DNA of 6,043 nucleotides. Origin: Chloroflexota bacterium (GTDB taxonomy: Bacteria; Chloroflexota; Limnocylindria; Limnocylindrales; CSP1-4). The DNA lies in assembly GCA_021790715.1 (NCBI GenBank), contig JAJYGK010000111.1, forward strand, positions 1-6,043, in the 5' to 3' direction. The notes beneath the pieces were generated by a model that made no database searches, was not told where the DNA came from, and was given only the letters and a program-made list of their open reading frames with translations. Position numbers and translations under genes: made by a program. This document shows positions 1 to 5,551 of this stretch, one piece after another (position 1 is the stretch's first letter; every line of letters begins with the position of its first letter).

Positions 1-447
1 CCGCATCGCGTCCACGTGCAGGTTCACCGGGCGTCGCCCGATCCGATCGCCGCCGGGGTTGCTCATGATGACCTGCCCGAACCGCGCGAGGAGGGGCCCG
101 AGCAGGATGAAGCTCGCGCGCATCTTCGCCGCGGCCTCGAGCGGCACGAAGAGCCAGTCGACGTCGCCCGACGCGACCTCGTACACGCTCGGCGCGGGGT
201 GGTCCACCACGACGCCGAGGTCGCGCAGCGTCTCGACCATGACGCGCACGTCCTCGATCTCGGGGACGTTCGTGAAGCGGCACCGCTCGCCGGTCAGCGT
301 CGCGGCGGCGAGGAGCTTCAGGGCGGCGTTCTTGGCACCGCTGATCACCACGTCGCCGCGCAGCGCGACGCCTCCCTCGACGCGGAAGACCTCGTGGGTG
401 ATCGGGGGAGGGTTGTACTCCCAGTGGAACGGTCGCGCGTCCGCCAT
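1..447 (-). CDS. murA: UDP-N-acetylglucosamine 1-carboxyvinyltransferase (MurA), N-terminal 149 residues, cut by window edge
   Basis: MurA transfers enolpyruvate from phosphoenolpyruvate to UDP-N-acetylglucosamine, the first committed step of peptidoglycan synthesis in the cytoplasm. The visible part shows the SGAKNAALKLLAAA block (residues 36-49; Lys39 and Asn40 match E. coli Lys22/Asn23), MRASFILLGPLLARFG (109-124; Arg110 matches Arg91) and PGGDRIGRRPVNLH (131-144; Arg139 matches Arg120). The residue at the E. coli Cys115 position is Asp134, with no alignment gap between Arg110 and it. About two thirds of the protein, including the Asp305-equivalent, lies outside the window. The ATG at 447 is chosen because no ATG, GTG or TTG codon follows it before the conserved FRVEGG; it gives about 17 more N-terminal residues than E. 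coli MurA. It begins 11 nt after the atpC stop with no strong Shine-Dalgarno sequence, so translational coupling to atpC is likely (inference). Family assignment is secure; MurA versus a MurZ-type paralogue cannot be settled. Confidence 0.95.
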   Translation of the reverse strand, partial: MADARPFHWEYNPPPITHEVFRVEGGVALRGDVVISGAKNAALKLLAAATLTGERCRFTNVPEIEDVRVMVETLRDLGVVVDHPAPSVYEVASGDVDWLFVPLEAAAKMRASFILLGPLLARFGQVIMSNPGGDRIGRRPVNLHVDAMR

Positions 448-458
448 GCCCGTGCCCG

Positions 459-887
459 CTACGCGTGCTGGCGCGGGCCTTCGCGGCGCCGGCGTTCCGC
501 GACCCGGATCCTGAGCAGTGCCTTCTGGAGCTGTGCCCGTGCCCGGGCCAGGTCGGCCGGCTCGAGCTCCTCGGCGGCGAGCGTGCGCTCTGCCTCCTCG
601 CGCGCCTTCTGCGCGCGCTGCAGGTCGATCTCCGAGCCCATCTCCGCGGTCTCGGCCATCACGACGACGCGGTCCGGGCGGACCTGCAGGAAGCCGCCGG
701 CGATCGCGAAGTGCTCCTCCTCGGCGCCCTTGCGGATGCGCAGCTCGCCGAAGCCGAGCGTGGTGAGCAGGGGCGCGTGGTGCGGCAGGATGCCGAGCTC
801 TCCCTCGACGCCGGGGCAGATGACCTCGTCGACCTCGTCCGAGTAGGCGAGGCGCTCGGGGGTCACGATCTCGAGCTGCAGGGGCAT
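459..887 (-). CDS. atpC: F1Fo ATP synthase epsilon subunit
   Basis: The epsilon subunit sits at the foot of the gamma shaft, couples F1 to the c-ring and in many bacteria restrains ATP hydrolysis. The 142-residue product has the usual length. Residues 1-85 form the expected N-terminal beta-sandwich domain, with the family signature PGVEGELGILPHHAPLLTTL at 25-44 and FAIAGGFLQVRPDRVVVMAETAE at 60-82. Residues about 88-135 are Ala/Arg/Glu/Leu-rich and match the C-terminal helical hairpin. The ATG at 887 is preferred over an upstream in-frame start at 932 because a perfect GGAGG lies 8 nt upstream and the protein then begins in register with the family (MPLQLEIVTPERL). The gene is followed 11 nt later by murA. 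Unusually, it is separated from atpD by 799 bp instead of a few to tens of bases. Whether it is read through from atpD or has its own promoter is not visible. Confidence 0.96.
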   Translation of the reverse strand: MPLQLEIVTPERLAYSDEVDEVICPGVEGELGILPHHAPLLTTLGFGELRIRKGAEEEHFAIAGGFLQVRPDRVVVMAETAEMGSEIDLQRAQKAREEAERTLAAEELEPADLARARAQLQKALLRIRVAERRRREGPRQHA

Positions 888-895
888 GGTGTCGG

Positions 896-900
896 CCTCC
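896..900 (-). promoter_or_regulatory. Shine-Dalgarno of atpC
   Basis: The minus strand reads GGAGG here, 8 nt before the ATG at 887. It fixes the atpC start and argues against the longer in-frame start at 932. Just upstream, 917-930 can fold as a perfect 5-bp stem with a 4-nt loop (gcccc / ggggc). In G+C-rich DNA this may be chance. Confidence 0.8.
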
Positions 901-1089
901 GTCACCGTGCGGCGGGGCCCCGGCGGGGGCACCGCGGACGCGTGGCGATCACGGGATCACGGGTACAGGGTAGTCGCTCGGGCAGGCACGCGGGAGCCCG
1001 CAGGACGGCAGGACGTGGCGCGTGATCGCCCGGCCACGCGCGAAAGGGGAGCGGGCACGGGCAGGAGCGTGTGGCGCGGGCGGGTGCGG

Positions 1090-1197
1090 GTCGCGAGCCA
1101 CGTGCCGGTCGCGAGCCACGTGCCGGTCGCGAGCCGCGTGCCGGTCGCGAGCCGCGTGCCGGGCGCGAGCCGCGTGCCGGTCGCGAGCCGCGTGCCG
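1090..1197. repeat. Six tandem 18-bp repeats
   Basis: Six head-to-tail copies without gaps, consensus GTCGCGAGCCRCGTGCCG. Units 1 and 2 (1090-1125) have A at position 11 and so contain the palindrome CACGTG. Units 3, 4 and 6 have G there. Unit 5 (1162-1179) also has G for T at position 2. The order A-A-B-B-C-B suggests stepwise duplication by slippage or unequal exchange. Because 18 is a multiple of three, every frame across the array encodes a six-residue repeat (for example GTRLAT on the minus strand), which creates misleading open frames. The array lies about 200 bp upstream of the atpC start. No function can be assigned. Confidence 0.95.
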
Positions 1198-1320
1198 GGC
1201 GGGCGGGCCCTCCGTGTTCGCTCAGGCTGCCAGATTCCCATGGGACGTCGGTTACGCACGCCCGTCACGGCTTCCTGCCACCGCCGGCGGCGTCCCCGCG
1301 GCTCGGTCGCCCCGACGCCG

Positions 1321-1369
1321 CGCTCGTGCCGGCGTTCCCACGCTCGTCCCACGCTCGTGAGGCGCTCGT
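1321..1369. repeat. CGCTCGT cluster with an 11-bp tandem duplication
   Basis: The heptamer CGCTCGT occurs at 1321, 1341, 1352 and 1363, with spacings of 20, 11 and 11 bp. Positions 1337-1347 and 1348-1358 are a perfect tandem copy of CCCACGCTCGT. It is a small slippage-type repeat within the atpD-atpC spacer. The same heptamer recurs in coding DNA of this genome (for example in atpH), so it may partly reflect base composition. Confidence 0.7.
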
Positions 1370-1431
1370 CCGGCGACGCCCAGGCGCCTGGAACGGACGG
1401 AACGGCATGCCGCCACGGCACCGGACCTGCG

Positions 1432-1520
1432 TACGCGACACGGGACGGGAATGTGGCAGCGCGCGACGGGCTCTTCCCCGCCGCGGCCGAAATACGCGAC
1501 ACGGGGCGGGAATCCGGCAG
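1432..1520. repeat. 28-bp direct repeat pair, 61 bp apart
   Basis: Positions 1432-1459 and 1493-1520 match at 25 of 28 positions. Both begin TACGCGACACGGG and end GGCAG. The three differences are at repeat position 14 (A/G) and the two bases before the final GGCAG. The 33 bp between them are unrelated. This repeat is distinct in sequence from the 18-bp array and the GGCCGGC units. It could be a duplicated protein-binding site or a relic of a longer duplication; no known operator is recognised. Confidence 0.85.
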
Positions 1521-1575
1521 GAAGTCCGCTGCCGGCACGTCGGCGCCGATCGGGCGGAGCGAGGATCGGGCGGCC

Positions 1576-1643
1576 CGCGTCGGGCCGGCGCCCCGCGTCG
1601 GGCCGGCCCCACATAGGGCCGGCGCCACATCGGGCCGGCGCCC
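1576..1643. repeat. Four tandem palindromic 16-18-bp units just downstream of atpD
   Basis: Four adjacent units (1576-1593, 1594-1610, 1611-1626, 1627-1643) each carry the core GGGCCGGC followed by C or GCC. They have a variable lead-in, CGCGTC in the first two and ACATA or ACATC in the last two. The core contains the palindrome GCCGGC; the second unit contains the perfect 10-bp palindrome GGGCCGGCCC (1600-1609). In the minus-strand transcript the cluster begins 43 nt after the atpD stop and should fold into very stable G+C hairpins. It has no following U-run, so it is not a classical intrinsic terminator. It might protect the atpD mRNA 3' end or attenuate read-through to atpC (inference). 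Confidence 0.85.
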
Positions 1644-1686
1644 GGCATCGACAGGCACCCCTGCTCCGGCCCCCCCACGCCGAACG

Positions 1687-3117
1687 TCACTTCATCTTCT
1701 CGGCGTTGGCCCGGACGTCGTCGAGCGTGCCCGCCAGGAAGAACGCCTGCTCGGGCAGGTCGTCGGCCTTCCCCTCCAGGATCTCCTTGAACGAGGCCAC
1801 GCTGTCCTTGATCGGCACGTACTTGCCGGGCCGGCCGGTGAACACCTCGGCCACGAACATCGGCTGGCTCATGAAGCGCTGCAGGCGCCGCGCCCGGGCC
1901 ACCGTCGCCTTGTCCTCGTCGGAGAGCTCGTCCATGCCGAGGATCGCGATGATGTCCTGCAGGTCGCGGTACTTCTGCAGCACGCGCTGCACCTCGCGGG
2001 CCACGTCGTAGTGCTCCTGGCCGACCACGAGCGGGTCGAGGATGCGGGACGTCGACGAGAGCGGGTCGACGGCCGGGTAGATGCCGAGCTCGGTCAGGTA
2101 GCGCTCGAGCCGGATCGTCGAATCGAGGTGGCCGAACGCCGTCGCCGGGGCAGGGTCGGTGTAGTCGTCGGCCGGGACGTAGACCGCCTGCAGCGAGGTG
2201 ATCGAGCCCATCTTGGTCGACGTGATGCGCTCCTGGAGGCCGGCCATCTCGGTGGCCAGGTTCGGCTGGTAGCCCACCGCCGACGGCATGCGGCCGAGCA
2301 GTGCCGAGACCTCCGAGCCCGCCTGCGTGAAGCGGAAGATGTTGTCGATGAAGAGGAGCACGTCGCGGTGCTCCCGGTCGCGGAAGAACTCGGCCATCGT
2401 GAGCGCCGTCAGGCCGACCCGCAGGCGCGCGCCGGGCGGCTCGTTCATCTGGCCGAAGACCATCACGGTCTTGTCGATGACGCCCGACTCCGTCATCTCG
2501 TGGAGCAGGTCGTTGCCCTCGCGCGAGCGCTCGCCCACCCCGGCGAAGACGGAGTAGCCGGAGTGCTCGGCGGCGACGTTGCGGATGAGCTCCTGGATGA
2601 TGACCGTCTTGCCCACGCCGGCGCCGCCGAAGATGCCGACCTTGCCGCCCTTCGGGAAGGGCGCGATCAGGTCGATGACCTTGATGCCCGTCTCGAAGAT
2701 CTCGGTCGTCGTCGACTGCTCGTCGAAGGCCGGCGGCTGGCGGTGGATCGGGTCGCGCTCCACCTCCGGGAGCGCCCCCTTGTCGTCGATCGGCTGGCCG
2801 AGCACGTTGAAGACCCGGCCGAGCGTGGGCGCTCCGACCGGGACGCTGATCGGGCCGCCCTGGTCGATCACGGTCGCGCCCCGCGCCAGGCCGTCGGTGG
2901 TCGTCATCGCCACCGTGCGCACCCAGTTGTTGCCCAGGTGCTGCTGGACCTCGGCGACGAGCGGGCTGCCCTCGCGCTCGATCGTCACGGCGTTGAAGAT
3001 CGCCGGCAGGTGACCGGCGGGGAACTGGACGTCGACGACGGGGCCCATCACGGCGATGACCGAGCCGTTCGCGGCGGCGGCCTTCTGCCCGGGGGCGGAC
3101 GTGGTGGCGGTGGCCAT
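1687..3117 (-). CDS. atpD: F1Fo ATP synthase beta subunit (catalytic)
   Basis: The beta subunit carries the catalytic sites of F1, making ATP from ADP and phosphate at the cytoplasmic face. The 476-residue product is complete. Visible landmarks in order: beta-barrel start NGSVIAVMGPVVDVQFP (17-33), Walker A GGAGVGKT (164-171), GERSREGNDL with the catalytic-glutamate region (195-204), Walker B LLFIDNIFRF (254-263, Asp258), the signature region PAVDPLSSTSR (348-358), and the DELSDED loop contacting gamma (396-402). About 15 Ala/Thr-rich residues precede the usual family start and look like a flexible tail. The ATG at 3117 follows AGGGAGGAA (3129-3137) at a slightly long spacing of about 11 nt. 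It starts 26 nt after atpG ends. Downstream comes the long spacer instead of an immediate atpC. All key residues are present, so a working enzyme is expected. Confidence 0.99.
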   Translation of the reverse strand: MATATTSAPGQKAAAANGSVIAVMGPVVDVQFPAGHLPAIFNAVTIEREGSPLVAEVQQHLGNNWVRTVAMTTTDGLARGATVIDQGGPISVPVGAPTLGRVFNVLGQPIDDKGALPEVERDPIHRQPPAFDEQSTTTEIFETGIKVIDLIAPFPKGGKVGIFGGAGVGKTVIIQELIRNVAAEHSGYSVFAGVGERSREGNDLLHEMTESGVIDKTVMVFGQMNEPPGARLRVGLTALTMAEFFRDREHRDVLLFIDNIFRFTQAGSEVSALLGRMPSAVGYQPNLATEMAGLQERITSTKMGSITSLQAVYVPADDYTDPAPATAFGHLDSTIRLERYLTELGIYPAVDPLSSTSRILDPLVVGQEHYDVAREVQRVLQKYRDLQDIIAILGMDELSDEDKATVARARRLQRFMSQPMFVAEVFTGRPGKYVPIKDSVASFKEILEGKADDLPEQAFFLAGTLDDVRANAEKMK

Positions 3118-3128
3118 GATGTCGGGCG

Positions 3129-3137
3129 TTCCTCCCT
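3129..3137 (-). promoter_or_regulatory. Shine-Dalgarno of atpD
   Basis: The minus strand reads AGGGAGGAA inside the 26-nt atpG-atpD gap, about 11 nt before the ATG at 3117. It is the strongest anti-Shine-Dalgarno match among the ATP synthase junctions in this window and supports this start despite the extra N-terminal residues. Confidence 0.8.
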
Positions 3138-3143
3138 GTCGCC

Positions 3144-3995
3144 TCAGGACGCCTGCGCGCCCGACGCGATCTCGATCATCTCGCGGGTGATGTTGGCCTG
3201 GCGGACCTTGTTGTAGGTCAGGGTCAGGTCGTCGATGAGCTCCTCGGCGTTCTCGGTCGCGTTGCGCATGGCGACCATGCGGCTGGACTGCTCGCTGGCG
3301 GCCGACTCGAGGACGGCCTGGAAGAGGCGCACCGCGACGTAGCGGGGCACGAGCTGCTCGAGCACCGAGCCGGGGCTGGGCTCGAACAGGAACTGGTTGC
3401 CGGGGATCCCCTTCGTGTCCTCGGAGGGGTGGATGGGCAGCAGCGTCGCGAGCACCGGCCGCTGCGTGAGGGTCGAGACGAACTGCGGGTAGACGAGGTC
3501 CACCCGGTCGTACGTGCCCGACAGGAAGTCGTCGGTGACGAGGCGGGCCAGCGGCAGGACGTCGGCGAACGCCGGCCGATCCCCGAAGTTGAGGAAGAAC
3601 GCCGCGATCGGGACGCGCATCCGCCGCAGCGCGTCGCGGCCCTTCCGCCCGACCGCCACGACCGTGATCTCGCCCTGGTGCTCGACGATCTCGTGGCCCG
3701 CGAAGCGGACGACGTTCGCGTTGAGCGCGCCTGCGAGCGGTCGGTCGGTGGTGAAGACGACCAGGCAGCGCCGGTTGCCCTCCCGCTGGGCGAGGAGCGG
3801 GTGGGTCTCGCCGCCGAGGACGGCCGCCACGTCGGCGAGGACCTCGTCGAGCGTCTCGCTGTACGGGCGGGAGGCCAGCGTCGCGTCCTGCGCGCGCTTC
3901 AGCTTCGACGCGGCCACGAACTGCATGGCCCGCGTGATCTGCTTGATGTTGCGGACCGACGCGATGCGGCGCCGGATCTCCCGCTGGCTCGCCAC
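3144..3995 (-). CDS. atpG: F1Fo ATP synthase gamma subunit
   Basis: Gamma is the central rotor shaft inside the alpha3beta3 head. The 283-residue product matches the family length. The N-terminal helix REIRRRIASVRNIKQITRAMQFVAASKLKRAQ (5-36) and the C-terminal helix SAASEQSSRMVAMRNATENAEELIDDLTLTYNKVRQANITREMIEI (231-276) are the conserved coiled-coil pair; the Rossmann-like middle domain contains FTTDRPLAGALNANV (81-95). The usual family wording there is DRGLCG or similar, so Pro87 is a modest departure. The start is GTG at 3995, supported by AGGAG 6 nt upstream and by alignment of the first helix. The AGGAG overlaps the atpA stop codon, only 9 nt separate the genes, and coupled translation is likely. 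It ends 26 nt before atpD. Confidence 0.98.
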   Translation of the reverse strand: MASQREIRRRIASVRNIKQITRAMQFVAASKLKRAQDATLASRPYSETLDEVLADVAAVLGGETHPLLAQREGNRRCLVVFTTDRPLAGALNANVVRFAGHEIVEHQGEITVVAVGRKGRDALRRMRVPIAAFFLNFGDRPAFADVLPLARLVTDDFLSGTYDRVDLVYPQFVSTLTQRPVLATLLPIHPSEDTKGIPGNQFLFEPSPGSVLEQLVPRYVAVRLFQAVLESAASEQSSRMVAMRNATENAEELIDDLTLTYNKVRQANITREMIEIASGAQAS

Positions 3996-4001
3996 CCCCC
4001 G

Positions 4002-4007
4002 CTCCTA
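4002..4007 (-). promoter_or_regulatory. atpA stop codon fused to the atpG Shine-Dalgarno
   Basis: The minus strand reads TAGGAG. TAG ends atpA, and AGGAG is the ribosome binding site for the GTG start of atpG, 6 nt further on. A ribosome terminating on atpA is placed directly on the next initiation site, which implies coupled translation (inference). Confidence 0.8.
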
Positions 4008-5537
4008 GGCCAGGAAGCCCTGCTTGAACGCCTGCACGGCGTCGACCAGGCCGGCCTCGACCTCATCGCTGAGTGCCTTCGTTTCCCCGAGCTGCCGCAG
4101 CAGCTCGCCGCGCTCCGACTCGAGGAAGCGGAAGAACTCCGGCTCGAACTGTGCGATGCGGTTGGTCGGCACGTCGTCGAGGTGGCCGCGCGTCACCACG
4201 AAGAGGATCGCGACCTGCTTCTCGACGGGGAGCGGGCGGTACTGCGGCTGCTTCAGGACCTCGGACGTCTTCTCGCCGCGGGTCAGCTGGTCGCGGGTGG
4301 CCTTGTCCAGGTCGGAGGCGAACTGCGCGAACGCGGCCAGCTCGCGGTACTGGGCGAGGTCGAGCTTGAGCGGGCCGGCGACCTTCTTCATCGCCTTGGT
4401 CTGCGCCGCAGAGCCCACCCGCGAGACCGAGATGCCGATGTTCAGGGCGGGCCGCTGGCCGGAGTAGAAGAGGTCGGACTCGAGGTAGATCTGGCCGTCG
4501 GTGATCGAGATCACGTTGGTCGGGATGTACGCCGAGACGTCGCCCGCCTGGGTCTCGATGATCGGCAGGGCGGTCAGCGAGCCGCCGCCGTTGTCGGCGT
4601 TGAGGCGCGCGGCGCGCTCGAGGAGCCGGCTGTGCAGGTAGAAGACGTCGCCGGGATACGCCTCGCGGCCCGGCGGACGGCGCAGCAGCAGGCTCATCTC
4701 GCGGTACGCCCAGGCGTGCTTGGACAGGTCGTCGTACACGCACAGCGCGTCGCGCACGGGCTGCCCGCCGAGCTCGACGCCGTTCTCCATGATCTCCTCG
4801 CCCATCGCGCAACCCGCGTAGGGGGCGAGGTACTGGAGCGGGGCGGGATCCTCGGCACCGGCCACCACGACGATCGTGTGGTCCATGGCGCCGTGCTCCT
4901 CGAGGAGGGCCACCGTCTTCGCCACGGTCGAGAGCTTCTGCCCGATCGCGACGTAGATGCAGACGAGGCCCTTCCCCTTCTGGTTGATGATCGTGTCGAC
5001 GGCGATCGCGGTCTTGCCGGTCTGCCGGTCGCCGATGATCAGTTCACGCTGGCCGCGGCCGATCGGGATCAGCGCGTCGATCGCCTTGATGCCGGTCTGC
5101 ACCGGCGTGTCGACCGACTGGCGCGTGATCACGCCGGGGGCGATGCGCTCGACCGGCCGGGTCTTCGTCGTCCCGATGGGGCCCTTGTCGTCGAGCGGGC
5201 GGCCGAGCGGGTCGACGACGCGCCCGATGAGCTCCCTCCCGACGGGCACCTCGACCACCCGCCCGGTGGTCTTGACGGTGTCGCCTTCCTTGAGCTCGGT
5301 GTAGTCGCCCAGGATCACCGCGCCGACGGTGTCCTCGGAGAGGTTGAGCGCCATGCCCATGACGCCGTGCGGGAACTCCAGCAGCTCGGACGCGAGCGCG
5401 TCCTCGAGGCCGTAGATCTGCGCGATGCCGTCGCCGACCTCGACGACCGTGCCCACGGACCGGACGTCCATGGCCTGGTCGAAGTTCTCGATGGCGGACC
5501 TGATGATGCTGGTGATCTCGTCGGAACGAATGGCCAT
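4005..5537 (-). CDS. atpA: F1Fo ATP synthase alpha subunit
   Basis: Alpha alternates with beta in the F1 head, binds nucleotide non-catalytically and supplies the arginine finger to the catalytic sites. The 510-residue product is full length. Visible in order: N-terminal helix contacting delta (about 1-22), beta-barrel VGTVVEVGDGIAQIYGLEDALASELLEF (28-55), Walker A GDRQTGKT (169-176), LCVYDDLSKHAWAYREMSLLLRRPPGREAYPGDVFYLHSRLLERAAR (265-311) with Walker B Asp269/270, and the signature PALNIGISVSRVGSAAQTKAMK (363-384) with arginine finger Arg373. The frame stays open upstream to about 6014, overlapping atpH, but that extension is Arg/Pro-rich junk. The ATG at 5537 is correct because AGGAG lies 8 nt upstream and the protein starts like its family (MAIRSDEITSIIRSAIENFD). 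It follows atpH by 11 nt and precedes atpG by 9 nt. Confidence 0.99.
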   Translation of the reverse strand: MAIRSDEITSIIRSAIENFDQAMDVRSVGTVVEVGDGIAQIYGLEDALASELLEFPHGVMGMALNLSEDTVGAVILGDYTELKEGDTVKTTGRVVEVPVGRELIGRVVDPLGRPLDDKGPIGTTKTRPVERIAPGVITRQSVDTPVQTGIKAIDALIPIGRGQRELIIGDRQTGKTAIAVDTIINQKGKGLVCIYVAIGQKLSTVAKTVALLEEHGAMDHTIVVVAGAEDPAPLQYLAPYAGCAMGEEIMENGVELGGQPVRDALCVYDDLSKHAWAYREMSLLLRRPPGREAYPGDVFYLHSRLLERAARLNADNGGGSLTALPIIETQAGDVSAYIPTNVISITDGQIYLESDLFYSGQRPALNIGISVSRVGSAAQTKAMKKVAGPLKLDLAQYRELAAFAQFASDLDKATRDQLTRGEKTSEVLKQPQYRPLPVEKQVAILFVVTRGHLDDVPTNRIAQFEPEFFRFLESERGELLRQLGETKALSDEVEAGLVDAVQAFKQGFLA

Positions 5538-5545
5538 GCTGGGGT

Positions 5546-5551
5546 CTCCTA
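5546..5551 (-). promoter_or_regulatory. atpH stop codon fused to the atpA Shine-Dalgarno
   Basis: The minus strand reads TAGGAG: TAG ends atpH and AGGAG is the ribosome binding site of atpA, 8 nt before its ATG at 5537. The same arrangement recurs at the atpA-atpG junction. Confidence 0.8.

Larger units (their letters stand above)
888..1686. other. Long repeat-rich non-coding spacer between atpD and atpC
   Basis: This 799-bp stretch interrupts an otherwise tightly packed operon. It is very G+C-rich and holds several unrelated short repeat families: an 8-bp tandem pair (GATCACGG at 947-954 and 955-962), six 18-bp units (1090-1197), an 11-bp tandem pair (1337-1358), a 28-bp direct repeat pair (1432-1459 and 1493-1520) and four palindromic 16-18-bp units (1576-1643). 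A 10-bp palindrome CAGGCGCCTG lies at 1381-1390. Open frames exist in nearly every frame, but their translations are Arg/Ala/Gly/Pro-rich, resemble no family I know, and lack the near-total G/C third positions of the flanking genes. I see no tRNA, no transposase, no terminal inverted repeats and no convincing promoter or U-run terminator. It could be a neutral insertion, a repeat-driven expansion, or a regulatory leader for atpC-murA; the sequence does not decide. Confidence 0.75.

Noticed and set aside
967..972. Possible -10 element TACCCT on the minus strand upstream of atpC
   Set aside because: There is no recognisable -35 at a suitable distance and no extended -10. A single weak hexamer is expected by chance.
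1090..1197. CRISPR array
   Set aside because: The 18-bp units are contiguous with no spacers between them, so this is a simple tandem repeat.
957..1658. Minus-strand open frame of 233 codons in the spacer, starting with GTG 28 nt after atpD and preceded by GGAG at a 7-nt spacing
   Set aside because: The translation is Arg/Pro/Ala-rich, crosses the 18-bp array as GTRLAT repeats and resembles no family. By eye about one codon in five ends in A or T, against almost none in the neighbouring genes. Competing open frames exist on both strands. A proteomic peptide or a conserved homologue would reopen the case.
888..1686. Insertion sequence or MITE filling the atpD-atpC gap
   Set aside because: No transposase-like frame, no terminal inverted repeats and no target-site duplication could be seen at the edges.
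886..3216. 776-codon plus-strand open frame opposite atpD and the spacer
   Set aside because: Antisense shadow: high G+C with G/C third positions leaves the opposite strand free of stops. The product is Asp/Arg/His/Leu-rich with no domain, and it overlaps the clear atpD.
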